Below are positions 44,896 to 53,636 of a DNA stretch of 58,555 bases, piece by piece. This DNA is from RGZA01 sp041917755. GTDB lineage: Bacteria; Pseudomonadota; Alphaproteobacteria; UBA9219; RGZA01. Location of the stretch: NCBI GenBank assembly GCA_041917755.1, contig JAYRWY010000015.1:1-58555 (forward strand), given 5' to 3'. The notes under the pieces are model-generated. The model ran no database searches and had not been told where the DNA came from. It saw only the letters and a program-made list of their open reading frames with translations. The translations under genes and the position numbers were made by a program. Position 1 is the stretch's first letter; each line of letters opens with the position of its first letter.

Positions 44896-47694
44896 ATGGC
44901 TAAACGTATGCTAATCGACGCCACCCATCCGGAACAAACCCGGGTTGCAGTCGTCGACGGTCAACGCTTGTTGGAATTCGATTTTGAATCCATCTCACGT
45001 AAACAATTAAAAGGTAACATCTACCTCGCCAAGGTTATCCGCATCGAACCATCGTTGCAGGCAGCTTTTGTGGAATATGGCGGCAACCGCCATGGGTTCT
45101 TGGCCTTTTCGGAAATCCATCACGATTATTACCGCATCCCTATGGCGGACCGCGAAGCGTTAGAGGCCGCGATGGCCGATGCTCCGGCTGACCAAAGCTC
45201 GCTGGGCGATCAACCCTTCTACCCACCTGAAGATCAATTCGATGCCGATGGCAACGTCCCTTTCAATGATGAAGAAGTAACCGAGGAGCACATCTCCCAA
45301 TCGGCACTTCCACCAGCCGTGAGCCTGTCCTCAGGTTCCTCGAATGGCCCATTGCTTGACCCATTCTCAGGTGAAGGCCAATTCACTGCCGAAGCCGAAT
45401 ATGAACCCGAAGTCGACCAGCAAATGTCCGGCTTTATCCAACCGGTTGGCGAAATCGTCGAAGGTGATCCTATCGCGCCAGTCGAAGCGTTGGGTGAAAT
45501 CGTTGAAAGTGAAACCCCATTTGAAAACGTTGGCGGCGACGAAATCGAAGGCCACCGCGAACAACGCCGTCATCGCTTTATCCGCCGCTACAAAATTCAG
45601 GAAGTCATCAAGCGCGGCCAGATAATGCTCATTCAGGTCGTCAAAGAAGAACGCGGCAATAAAGGCGCGGCTCTTACCACCTACATCTCCCTTGCGGGTC
45701 GTTACTGCGTATTGATGCCTAACACCGATAAAGGCGGCGGCATTTCGCGCAAGATTACGAGTATGCAAGACCGCCGTCGCATGAAGGACCTGCTCGAGGA
45801 TTTGGACACACCCGATGGCATGGCTGTTATTTTGCGCACCGCCGGTATGGAGCGCAGCAAAATTGAAGTTCGCCGCGATTTGGAATATCTGCTCCGCTTA
45901 TGGGACAGCATCCGTGAACTCACGTTAAAATCTGTTGCGCCATCGGTGGTCTATGAAGAAGCCGATTTGATTAAGCGCGCTATCCGCGATTTATATACAC
46001 CCGATATCGATAATATCTTGGTTGAAGGCGATGATGGTTATCAAAAGGCGCGTGATTTCATGCGCATGTTGATGCCAAGCCATACCCGCCGCGTCCATAA
46101 TTACCGCGACCATATCATTCCATTATTCTTCCGCTATCAGGTGGAAGCGCAAATCAATGCGCTCCATTCACCGGTGGTGAATTTGCGTTCGGGCGGTTAC
46201 ATCGTTATCAACCAGACTGAAGCGCTGGTGGCCATCGACGTAAACTCGGGACGTTCCACACGTGAACGCAACATCGAAGAAACCGCTTACCGCACCAATA
46301 TGGAAGCCGCCGATGAAGTCGCCCGTCAACTGCGTCTACGTGATTTGGCTGGTTTGATTGTGATCGATTTCATCGACATGGAAGACGGCCGTAACAATGC
46401 TGCCGTTGAACGTCGTCTGAAAGAAGCAATGCGCCATGACCGCGCCCGTTTGCAAATTGGCCGTATTTCCCATTTCGGTTTAATGGAGTTGTCGCGTCAA
46501 CGCTTGCGTCCATCGCTGCTTGATTTGAATTTTGAAAAATGCCCGCATTGCCACGGCACCGGTCATATTCGTCTGGTTGAATCCTCTGCCTTGCTTGCTC
46601 TTCATGCCATGGAAGAAGAGGGTATTCGCCAAACCGCATCTGAAATTATCATTTCAATGCCAACCAATGTGTCGCTGTACATTATGAATAATAAGCGCGA
46701 AGCGATGGCCAGCATTGAAAAGCGCTATGGCCTCACCATCAATATTCGCCCGCGCGAAGATGTCATTCCGCCAGAATTCCCGATTGAACGTATTCGCACC
46801 AAAAAGGCGAATGAACAACTGCCAATCAATCAAATGCTCAACGAACAGCAGCTGTTTGCTGATATGGATCGTGATATGGGCATCGATGGCGAAACCCACG
46901 ATAACCTCGGTTCCATGGAATCTGATTTTGTTCCAGATGATGCCTTGGCAACGCGTGAGGGCTTTGATCGTTTTGCAGAGGCTCCAATGCCTCACGATAA
47001 CTCCGGTTCATTTACCGATGGCGCACCGTCAGGCGGCTCTGATGACCGTCGCAGTGGTGGCCGCAGACGTGGTCGTCGTGGTGGTCGTAACCGCCGCGGG
47101 GGTCGTTTCCGTGATGGTGAACAACGTCCACGTGAAGGCTTTGCTCCACAAATCGCCGAAGGCGGCGAGGGTGCAGGGGATGTCAATGGCAACATTGCTC
47201 CACCGGTAATGGCCGTTGAAGGCGAGGCAGGATTTAACGCGCCACAAGAAAACGGTGGCTTCCGTAATCGTGATGGTCAACATCGCCGTGACGGTGGTCG
47301 CAATCATGGTCGCCGCGATGGCCGCCGTGACGGTCGCCGGGATGGTCATCGTGATAATCGCCGTGACGGTCAACCACGTGACGGTCAGCCAAGAGACGGC
47401 CAATCCCGTGATGGTCAGTTCCGTGATCGTCGCCCCGATAACCGTTTTGATAATCGCGGCCCTGATAACCGCAACGGTGATAATCGCAATAATCAATACC
47501 GTGGCAATGACAACCGCGGCGATAATCGCGGTAACGTGGCGCCCGCGCCGCAATCCCATGTTCCATCCAGCGTGTTCGAACTCGACACCACGCCTAAGGA
47601 AGTCAATGAGAAGCCAAAACAGGTGGATAGCGCCAATACTCAATCCGAACCGAAGAAAACGGGTTGGTGGCAACGTCTGACCGGTGCATCGTAA
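44896..47694 (+). CDS. rne: Ribonuclease E
   Basis: Endoribonuclease scaffolding RNA decay and rRNA processing. 932 residues. The S1 domain is split by an acidic insert (about residues 90-220) as in other alphaproteobacteria. The catalytic DNase-I-like domain has Mg ligands Asp448 in DVNSGRSTRERN and Asp494 in VIDFIDMEDGRN, and the zinc link CPHCHGTG (Cys549, Cys552) for tetramer assembly. The C-terminal 300 residues are disordered, with an Arg/Gly block followed by many RDG(Q/R) and DNR repeats for RNA and partner binding. The sequence ends GWWQRLTGAS. Confidence 0.96.
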   Translation: MAKRMLIDATHPEQTRVAVVDGQRLLEFDFESISRKQLKGNIYLAKVIRIEPSLQAAFVEYGGNRHGFLAFSEIHHDYYRIPMADREALEAAMADAPADQSSLGDQPFYPPEDQFDADGNVPFNDEEVTEEHISQSALPPAVSLSSGSSNGPLLDPFSGEGQFTAEAEYEPEVDQQMSGFIQPVGEIVEGDPIAPVEALGEIVESETPFENVGGDEIEGHREQRRHRFIRRYKIQEVIKRGQIMLIQVVKEERGNKGAALTTYISLAGRYCVLMPNTDKGGGISRKITSMQDRRRMKDLLEDLDTPDGMAVILRTAGMERSKIEVRRDLEYLLRLWDSIRELTLKSVAPSVVYEEADLIKRAIRDLYTPDIDNILVEGDDGYQKARDFMRMLMPSHTRRVHNYRDHIIPLFFRYQVEAQINALHSPVVNLRSGGYIVINQTEALVAIDVNSGRSTRERNIEETAYRTNMEAADEVARQLRLRDLAGLIVIDFIDMEDGRNNAAVERRLKEAMRHDRARLQIGRISHFGLMELSRQRLRPSLLDLNFEKCPHCHGTGHIRLVESSALLALHAMEEEGIRQTASEIIISMPTNVSLYIMNNKREAMASIEKRYGLTINIRPREDVIPPEFPIERIRTKKANEQLPINQMLNEQQLFADMDRDMGIDGETHDNLGSMESDFVPDDALATREGFDRFAEAPMPHDNSGSFTDGAPSGGSDDRRSGGRRRGRRGGRNRRGGRFRDGEQRPREGFAPQIAEGGEGAGDVNGNIAPPVMAVEGEAGFNAPQENGGFRNRDGQHRRDGGRNHGRRDGRRDGRRDGHRDNRRDGQPRDGQPRDGQSRDGQFRDRRPDNRFDNRGPDNRNGDNRNNQYRGNDNRGDNRGNVAPAPQSHVPSSVFELDTTPKEVNEKPKQVDSANTQSEPKKTGWWQRLTGAS

Positions 47695-47750
47695 ACATTA
47701 AGTATCTCAGGTTTGGCGCATTTTTAACAAAATGTTCAGACACGATATGA

Positions 47751-47778
47751 AAGAAAGATAATCATCCTTCTTTTTTTA
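47751..47778 (+). terminator. Weak terminator after rne
   Basis: AAGAA-A-GAT, loop AATC, ATC-C-TTCTT (47751-47772) followed by a run of T. Stem is A+T-rich with one mismatch, so efficiency is doubtful. Confidence 0.4.
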
Positions 47779-47786
47779 AATACGTT

Positions 47787-49178
47787 ATGAATCATTTTTT
47801 GCCGCTACCATCTTCCTATTCGTCCAAACCACATGATGGCTGGTTGCGGCGCGCTTTATGTGTGGCGATTGTACTAGGTTTGATGCTTGGAGCACATCCG
47901 CTTTATGCTGGTTCCGGCTTCAGTGTGATCCGTGACGTTGAAATCGAAAACACACTAAAGGAATATGGCGCGCCCATTTGGCAGGCAGCCGGCATCAATC
48001 CCGACAGTGTTCATGTCATTATCATTAATGACCCAACGCTTAATGCCTTTGTGGCTGGCGGGCAAAACATCTTCTTCCATACCGGCTTATTGCAAGCTGC
48101 CGATACACCCGAACAATTGATTGGTATTATTGCTCACGAAACCGGTCACATTTCCGGTGGTCACTTGGTGCGTGGTAACAGCGCAATGAAGGAAGCCTCT
48201 GCCGAAGCGATTTTAAGTATGGTGCTCGGTACTGCCGCCGCCGTGCTCAGCGGTGATCCAGGTGCGGGCGCTGCCGTAATCACTGGAGGCCAATCGATTG
48301 CCCAGCGCTCTATTTTGTCATTCAGTCGCGCACAGGAATCGTCAGCAGACGCTGCAGGCATGCGTTTTCTTGATGGTGCAAAGCTGACATCAAAGGGCTT
48401 GAAAGAATTTTTGGAAAAATTATCTGGCCAGGAATTATTGCCGGTCGATAGACAGGTCGAATATCTGCGAACCCATCCGTTGACCCAAGACCGTATTGAT
48501 GCTGTGCGCTATCACGTGCAGGAATCTCCTTACAGTGAAAATAAAGCCAGCAAACATATCTACGATTTGCATGACCGCATGCGCGCAAAACTACTGGGCT
48601 ATCTAAAACCTGAATCCGCTTTGCTGCGTTACGCTGAAAAAGATGGCCGCTTATCGGCGCGCTATGCGCGCGCCATTGCCTATTACCGCAAGGGCGATGT
48701 TGATAAGGCCGAAAAAGCAATGCTCGGTTTGATAAAAGAAGAGCCAAACAATCCATACTTCTACGAATTGCTCGGGCAAATTTATTTTGAAAATGCCCGC
48801 GTGGATGATGCGATTGGTGCCTACAAAAAAGCCGTGGAGCTAAAACCGGAAGCAGGGTTGATGGAGGCATCCTATGGCCACGCTTTGCTAGAAGGTCAAA
48901 ACAACCGCAATCTGGACGAGGCCATTGAGCACCTCAATGAATCCCTCAGAACGGAACCTCGTGAATCCTCAACTTGGCGGTTTTTAGCAACTGCTTGGGG
49001 CCGCAAGAATGATGAAGGCATGGTGGCCTACTGCCTCGCCGAAGAGGCCTTAAGTAAGGGCGATGTCGGTTCAGCCAAGAAATGGGCTGAACGTGCCTTA
49101 AAATTGCTTCCAAAACGCTCTACTTATGTCATAAGGGCGATGGATATTAAGCAGACCCGTAACGATGATGATGAATAG
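47787..49178 (+). CDS. M48-family metalloprotease with TPR repeats (BepA-like)
   Basis: 463 residues. N-terminal signal or anchor (about 22-46). Zinc motif HETGH (His117, Glu118, His121) in IGIIAHETGHISGGH and the third-ligand glutamate in SFSRAQESSADAAG. The C-terminal half (about 275-450) has TPR-like helices (AIAYYRKGDVDKAEKAML, YELLGQIYFENARVDDAIGAYKKA). This layout is that of BepA/YfgC, a periplasmic protease-chaperone for outer-membrane proteins such as LptD. Followed by a DsbA-family gene, a fitting partner, but with a 144-base gap. Confidence 0.9.
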   Translation: MNHFLPLPSSYSSKPHDGWLRRALCVAIVLGLMLGAHPLYAGSGFSVIRDVEIENTLKEYGAPIWQAAGINPDSVHVIIINDPTLNAFVAGGQNIFFHTGLLQAADTPEQLIGIIAHETGHISGGHLVRGNSAMKEASAEAILSMVLGTAAAVLSGDPGAGAAVITGGQSIAQRSILSFSRAQESSADAAGMRFLDGAKLTSKGLKEFLEKLSGQELLPVDRQVEYLRTHPLTQDRIDAVRYHVQESPYSENKASKHIYDLHDRMRAKLLGYLKPESALLRYAEKDGRLSARYARAIAYYRKGDVDKAEKAMLGLIKEEPNNPYFYELLGQIYFENARVDDAIGAYKKAVELKPEAGLMEASYGHALLEGQNNRNLDEAIEHLNESLRTEPRESSTWRFLATAWGRKNDEGMVAYCLAEEALSKGDVGSAKKWAERALKLLPKRSTYVIRAMDIKQTRNDDDE

Positions 49179-49322
49179 CCCTTTTTTGGGGGTTAATGCT
49201 TCCTTAACGTAAAATCGGGTATAGAGAACCTCTCATATACTATCATTTCGTGGGGGGTTGCTTTAATGGCCTTTCATGACCACATAATTACATTAAGTCC
49301 ACCTTCTAGGAGAATATAACAC

Positions 49323-50081
49323 ATGATGCGCAATTTTTTAGGGGCTTTGGTCCTATCCGCGGCTTTGATTTCTGGTGCAGTACACGCCGCTGAAGCGCCA
49401 GCCGCTGATTTTACGGACAAGCAAAAAGAGCAGATTGAAGCCGTTGTTCGTGAATTGCTCACCAAAAAAGATCCTGAAATTGTGCTGAACGCAGCCAAGG
49501 AATTCCAAAAGAAACAAGATGAAGAAAACGGCAAAAAAGCCAAGGAAGCCCTGGGCAAGAACAAGGATAAGCTGGTTGGCAAGGATGACCCCATTTTCGG
49601 TAATCCAAAGGCTGACGTAACTATCGTTGAATTCTTCGACTACAATTGCGGTTATTGCAAAAAGGCACTTGAGCCAATGAAGAAGCTGGTTGAAGCAGAC
49701 AAGAATGTGCGCTTTGTCCTAAAAGAATACCCCATCCTTGCCCCAAGCTCGACCACCGCTGCAAAAGCTGCGTTGGCTGCACATAAGCAGGGCAAGTACA
49801 TGGAAGTGCACAACGCCCTCATGGAAAATAAGGGCGCTTTAAGCGATGACAGCATCATCGAAATGGCAGTCAAAGCCGGCGCTGATAAAGAAAAGCTCAA
49901 GAAGGATATGGAATCTGCTGAAGTTAAAGCTCAGCTGGATGCCACCCGCACATTGGGTAACGAAATCGGTGCCCATGGTACCCCCACCTTCGTGATCGGC
50001 GACAAGGTTGTTCCCGGTGCGATGGATGTTGAAGAAATGAAGAAGCTTGTTGAAGAGCAACGTGCTCTGAACAAGAAATAA
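49323..50081 (+). CDS. DsbA-family thiol:disulfide protein
   Basis: 252 residues with AGGAG before a double ATG. Signal peptide ending VHA/AE (about 22), a Lys/Glu-rich coiled-coil-like region (about 35-90), then a thioredoxin fold with active site CGYC (Cys109, Cys112) in FFDYNCGYCKKA, a helical insert and the cis-Pro loop HGTPTF. The N-terminal helical region and CGYC suggest an isomerase or Com1/ScsC-like type rather than plain DsbA. Possibly assists LptD-type disulfides. A strong terminator follows. Confidence 0.9.
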   Translation: MMRNFLGALVLSAALISGAVHAAEAPAADFTDKQKEQIEAVVRELLTKKDPEIVLNAAKEFQKKQDEENGKKAKEALGKNKDKLVGKDDPIFGNPKADVTIVEFFDYNCGYCKKALEPMKKLVEADKNVRFVLKEYPILAPSSTTAAKAALAAHKQGKYMEVHNALMENKGALSDDSIIEMAVKAGADKEKLKKDMESAEVKAQLDATRTLGNEIGAHGTPTFVIGDKVVPGAMDVEEMKKLVEEQRALNKK

Positions 50082-50119
50082 ACCAAGACATTAGCACGCT
50101 CGTATAATGTACGACTGCT

Positions 50120-50153
50120 GAAATGGCCGCACCAGTTGCGGCCATTTCGTTTT
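50120..50153 (+). terminator. Rho-independent terminator after the DsbA-family gene
   Basis: GAAATGGCCGCA (50120-50131), loop CCAGT, TGCGGCCATTTC (50137-50148): 12 perfect base pairs followed by GTTTTG. The run of T is short but the stem is very stable. Confidence 0.8.
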
Positions 50154-50254
50154 GTGGTATAGTGTTGTGGCTCATTTCCTTACGCCACGCCCTTGCCATT
50201 ATTTATTTCTAAGCTACATCCATCGCATACCATTTCCCATCCGGAGGCTACTTC

Positions 50255-50944
50255 ATGACATCATCTTTGCTCACTCGCTCTTTGCTTGCTGGTTTGTTTG
50301 TTCTAGTTGCGGGTACCACTCCCGCATGGTCACAAGCTCCCGCCGGCGCTACCAAGGACCTGAGCAAGATTGCGTCGGGCGCGTATGCACTGGATAAATC
50401 CCACGCCAACATCGTTTTCAAAATCAATCATCTTGGTTATTCAAATTACGTCGGTCGTTTTAATGCCTTCGACGCAAAGCTGAACTTCGATGCAAAGTCA
50501 CCGGATAAAAGCACCATCGAAGTTACTGTCGACACCAGCAGCATCGATACCAACCATGAAAAACTGGAAGGTGAGTTAAAAGGCGAAAAATTCTTCAATA
50601 CCGCCAAGTTCCCGGCTGCGACATTTAAATCCACCCATGTTACGCATAATGGTGATAAAGGTACCGTTGCGGGTGATCTTACCATGCTGGGCGTAACAAA
50701 GCCTGTTACGTTCAATGTAACCTTTCATGGCGGCGGTTTGGGCGCATTCTCGAAAAAAGAAACCGTGGGCTTCCATGCCACCACCACCATCAAGCGTTCC
50801 GATTGGGGTCTAAATGCCCTTGTTCCAATGGTTGGGGATGATGTCCAACTTGATATCGAAGCTGAATTCAATGGTGAAGCTGCTGCTGCTCCAGCGCCCG
50901 CTGCTGCCGCGCCTGCAAACCATGATGATGTAAAAAAAAAGTAG
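50255..50944 (+). CDS. YceI-family periplasmic protein (first copy)
   Basis: 229 residues with CGGAGG upstream. Signal peptide ending WSQ/AP (about 26), then the lipocalin-like YceI barrel: YALDKSHANIVFKINHLGYSNYVGRF, DTSSIDTNHEKLEGELKG, EKFFNTAKFPAATF, LTMLGVTKPVTFNV and KRSDWGLNALVPMVGDDV. These bind isoprenoid lipids such as polyprenols or quinone precursors. C-terminal Ala/Pro tail ending DDVKKK. First of YceI-cytochrome b561-YceI. Confidence 0.92.
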   Translation: MTSSLLTRSLLAGLFVLVAGTTPAWSQAPAGATKDLSKIASGAYALDKSHANIVFKINHLGYSNYVGRFNAFDAKLNFDAKSPDKSTIEVTVDTSSIDTNHEKLEGELKGEKFFNTAKFPAATFKSTHVTHNGDKGTVAGDLTMLGVTKPVTFNVTFHGGGLGAFSKKETVGFHATTTIKRSDWGLNALVPMVGDDVQLDIEAEFNGEAAAAPAPAAAAPANHDDVKKK

Positions 50945-50981
50945 ACCATGATGCCTATGATGACGGGGAGAAGTATCTGGA

Positions 50982-51587
50982 ATGACTGAAAGCATAAAAC
51001 GCTATCATTGCGGCGCTATTCTCCTCCATTGGCTAATGGCAGTTTTAATTATCGGCAATCTGGTCTTGGGCATATTGTTGGAAGATATCCCTGATGATCA
51101 GAAATTCCAGTTTTACCAATTACACAAATCCCTCGGCATATCCGTATTGGTGCTCACGGTGCTCCGCATCGTATGGCGGTTTATGCATCCTGCACCTGCA
51201 TTGCCATCCAGTCTAAAAGCCTGGGAAGCATGGGCTGTTAAAATTACCCATTCCTTATTCTATGTTTTGATGGCAGCTATTCCATTTAGTGGGTGGGCGC
51301 TTGTTTCTGCCTCTCCTAAAAATATACCCACCATTTTGTTTGGTGTTATTCCGTTACCTAAGCTTCCATTCTTTGATGGGGTAGTGGATGTGGAGGCCCG
51401 CAAGGAACTGTCCCATTCCATTGGCGAAGTTCACGAGTTGCTTGCTTATACGTTGCTGATATTGCTGGCGCTGCATGTCGCTGCTGCCATTCGCCATCAC
51501 TGGCTGCTCAAGGATGAAACCATCCTTCGCATGACCCCAAAATGGTGCGAAGGTTTGTTACAAAAGCTAAGAGGCAAGAACGTATGA
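50982..51587 (+). CDS. Cytochrome b561
   Basis: 201 residues with four membrane helices and the heme-ligand histidines in YHCGAILLHW, QLHKSLGIS, VHELLAY and LALHVAAAIRHH. Bacterial cytochrome b561 moves electrons from the quinol pool to periplasmic acceptors. In enterics yceJ (b561) sits next to yceI, the same pairing as here; two YceI genes flank it. Overlaps the second YceI gene by four bases (ATGA). Confidence 0.92.
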   Translation: MTESIKRYHCGAILLHWLMAVLIIGNLVLGILLEDIPDDQKFQFYQLHKSLGISVLVLTVLRIVWRFMHPAPALPSSLKAWEAWAVKITHSLFYVLMAAIPFSGWALVSASPKNIPTILFGVIPLPKLPFFDGVVDVEARKELSHSIGEVHELLAYTLLILLALHVAAAIRHHWLLKDETILRMTPKWCEGLLQKLRGKNV

Positions 51588-52168
51588 TTAAGCGAATGGG
51601 CAATATGCGTGTTCTGTCTTGCTTGGCTTTGTTTGCTTCATTGCTGGGATCTGCTTTTCCTGCCCATGCAGCACAATGGGACATTTACTATCCATCCAGT
51701 AAACTTTCCTTTGAAGGAACAGCCACCGGCGCGCCGTTTACCGGAACTTTCAACATCTTTCAGGCCTCGGTAGATTTCGATCCCAAGAAGGTTGAAAATG
51801 CACGCATCGAAGTTAACATCGATGTACGTAGTGCAAAAACGGGCGACAAAGACAAAGACGATGCCTTGCCAACCAAGGAATGGTTCAATTCATCGGCAAT
51901 GCCATTTGCCCAACTGATTGGTACAAAAATTCGTAAACTCAGTGATAAAAAATTCGAACTCACTGGCTTGCTGACGATTAAAGACATGACCCACGAAATT
52001 GTCTTGCCGTTTAGCATGGAAGATGAACGTGATGCTCAACGCATCAAGGGCGAGGTAACCATTAACCGCATGGATTACGGCGTAGGGACGGGTAGCTGGG
52101 CGAATGAGAACTACGTGAAGAATGCTGTTAAAATCAAAATTGATTTGCTCGCCATTCCTAAAAAATAA
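51584..52168 (+). CDS. YceI-family periplasmic protein (second copy)
   Basis: 194 residues from the ATG at 51584, which overlaps the b561 stop; GAGG lies upstream. Signal peptide ending AHA/AQ (about 29). The YceI barrel is recognisable from DIYYPSSKLSFEGTATGAPFTGTF, DVRSAKTGDKDKDD, TKEWFNSSAMPFAQL, LTIKDMTHEIVLPF and INRMDYGVGTG. It is clearly diverged from the first copy, with a ketoreductase-free simple barrel, so it may have a different lipid ligand or pass electrons with b561. Confidence 0.9.
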   Translation: MIKRMGNMRVLSCLALFASLLGSAFPAHAAQWDIYYPSSKLSFEGTATGAPFTGTFNIFQASVDFDPKKVENARIEVNIDVRSAKTGDKDKDDALPTKEWFNSSAMPFAQLIGTKIRKLSDKKFELTGLLTIKDMTHEIVLPFSMEDERDAQRIKGEVTINRMDYGVGTGSWANENYVKNAVKIKIDLLAIPKK

Positions 52169-52336
52169 TTATTTTGCGCGAACGGATTTGATTTTCTGTC
52201 CGTCACAATCACTTGGCCCAAACAGCAAAAAACTGCTATCCGGGAACAGATGTCTGGAGTTTGGATAGCTTCTGGCAATCTCGTCGGCTAGACGTTGCGA
52301 TATTTGCTTTTGTCCTAAACTGCGCTCACTTGTCAT
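52169..52336 (-). CDS. Possible small protein, 55 residues
   Basis: An open frame from the ATG at 52336, preceded by GGGA, ending in a stop that abuts the second YceI gene tail to tail. The product is polar with a basic C terminus (GQKIKSVRAK), no membrane helix and no known family. A longer reading to 52414 needs a TTG start and overlaps a Fur-like site. Weakly supported: it could be a chance frame. Confidence 0.33.
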   Translation of the reverse strand: MTSERSLGQKQISQRLADEIARSYPNSRHLFPDSSFLLFGPSDCDGQKIKSVRAK

Positions 52337-52393
52337 CTTTGCATTCCCGATGTTTTCTGAGTTTATGGCTTGACTAGCTCTCCCATTGATACT

Positions 52394-52412
52394 AAGAATG
52401 ATTATCAATTGC
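52394..52412 (+). promoter_or_regulatory. Fur-box-like site upstream of the TIGR03118 gene
   Basis: AAGAATGATTATCAATTGC matches the 19-base enteric Fur consensus perfectly over the core ATGATTATCA and at about 14 of 19 positions overall. It lies 23 bases before the ATG at 52435, so it would cover the promoter and permit iron repression. Alphaproteobacterial Fur/Irr sites can differ, so this is tentative. Confidence 0.35.
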
Positions 52413-52434
52413 AACTTAAACTAAAGGTCTATCA

Positions 52435-53568
52435 ATGATTCCCAAGCACTCTGCCTCCCTTATGGCTCTAACCGTATTGCTCGCTCTTGCGCCCCAATTG
52501 TCACTGGCCGAAGGCTACAAGCTCACGGTGCTTGCCGCGAACAAACAAATCTATGGCCCGCAAATTCTGGATAAGAACATGGTCAATGCATGGGGGCTTG
52601 CCATTCGTCCGGCTGGCGCTGGGGGCCATTTCTGGGTCAACAACACCGATAGCGGCACAGTAAGCTTATATGTAGGCGACACCGCTGAACGTCCATTGTA
52701 TCAAGACGATATTCCCTTTGTAACAATTGCTCCTGCAAAAAATTCCAAGGAACATTCCGCGCCAACTGGCCAAGTATACAATGGTAACGAAAAAGAATTC
52801 ATCATCAGTCAGGATGATTTAACCGCGCCATCCAAATTTATCTTCTGCACCGAAGAAGGAACCATCTCCGGTTGGACAGAACGCAAGAACGCCGATGGCA
52901 CATTCACCCGTCCAAAAACATCGCTGCTGATGGTAGATAACTCCAAGAAAGGTGCAATCTACAAAGGGCTGGCGATCTCCAACAAAGCAGATGGAAACCG
53001 CCTATATGCTGCTGATTTCGGCCGCAAACGCATCGATGTGTTCGATAATACCTATAAACCGGTTGCTCTTGATAAAACTGCATTCACGGTTCCAAATAAA
53101 TCCATTCCTGCTGGCTATGCGCCATTTAACATTCAGGAACTTGATGGCTCGCTCTATGTTGCTTATGCAAAGCTGAGCAAGCAAGCTGGTGAAGAAGTAA
53201 AAGGCGAGGGGCTAGGTTATGTCGCCGAATTTGACTTTGATGGTAAATTCATTCGCGTCCTTGATGGCGGCAAGTTGTTAAATGCACCTTGGGGTCTTGC
53301 GCTTGCACCGAAAAAATTCGGTAAGCATTCGGGCGCAATTCTGGTTGGCAATTTCGGTGATGGCCGAATTGTTGCCTTTGATAAGGCAACCGGTAAGGCA
53401 ATCGATGTATTGCGCACACCAACCAATGAGCCAGTCGAGATTGACGGGCTGTGGGGCATCCTGTTCGGTAATGGTGTCCACCTTGGTCGCGCTAACCATC
53501 TCTACTTTGGTGCAGGCCCCAATGATGAAAAAGACGGCGTCTTTGGTAAGCTAGAGGCCGTGGAATAG
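52435..53568 (+). CDS. TIGR03118 family secreted beta-propeller-like protein
   Basis: 377 residues with AAAGG before the ATG. Signal peptide ending SLA/EG (about 25). The family pattern is clear: VNAWGLAIRPAGAGGHFWVNNTDSGTV near the N terminus, APTGQVYNG, a FIFCTEEGTISGW strand, NRLYAADFGRKRIDVFD, PWGLALAPKKFG and GNFGDGRIVAFD, and NHLYFGAGPNDEKDGVFG at the end. Repeated strand blocks suggest an NHL/propeller-like fold in the periplasm. Function unknown. A Fur-like box upstream raises a link with iron. Confidence 0.88.
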   Translation: MIPKHSASLMALTVLLALAPQLSLAEGYKLTVLAANKQIYGPQILDKNMVNAWGLAIRPAGAGGHFWVNNTDSGTVSLYVGDTAERPLYQDDIPFVTIAPAKNSKEHSAPTGQVYNGNEKEFIISQDDLTAPSKFIFCTEEGTISGWTERKNADGTFTRPKTSLLMVDNSKKGAIYKGLAISNKADGNRLYAADFGRKRIDVFDNTYKPVALDKTAFTVPNKSIPAGYAPFNIQELDGSLYVAYAKLSKQAGEEVKGEGLGYVAEFDFDGKFIRVLDGGKLLNAPWGLALAPKKFGKHSGAILVGNFGDGRIVAFDKATGKAIDVLRTPTNEPVEIDGLWGILFGNGVHLGRANHLYFGAGPNDEKDGVFGKLEAVE

Positions 53569-53582
53569 GCCTTCTTAGCTAT

Positions 53583-53610
53583 TTGACCTGCCATCAAAAT
53601 TCGCTAAACT
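53583..53610 (+). promoter_or_regulatory. Candidate sigma-70 promoter for aroQ
   Basis: TTGACC (53583-53588), 16-base spacer, TAAACT (53605-53610), about 20 bases before the aroQ ribosome site. It could drive the aroQ-accB-accC-prfB-kdsA run. Confidence 0.4.
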
Positions 53611-53636
53611 AAGCTCTTAACAATTAAGGACTTAGC

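Noticed and set aside
44481..44903. 140-residue open frame in the rne leader
   Set aside because: No domain, odd composition, no ribosome site, and it runs through the hairpin and past the rne start. Better read as untranslated leader.
47029..47673. 214-residue minus-strand frame opposite the rne tail
   Set aside because: Ile/Thr/Ala repeats are the direct antisense reading of the RDG/DNR repeats; no start signals.
47216..47680. 154-residue plus-strand frame overlapping the rne tail
   Set aside because: Out-of-frame reading of the repeat tract; Val/Ile-rich artefact.
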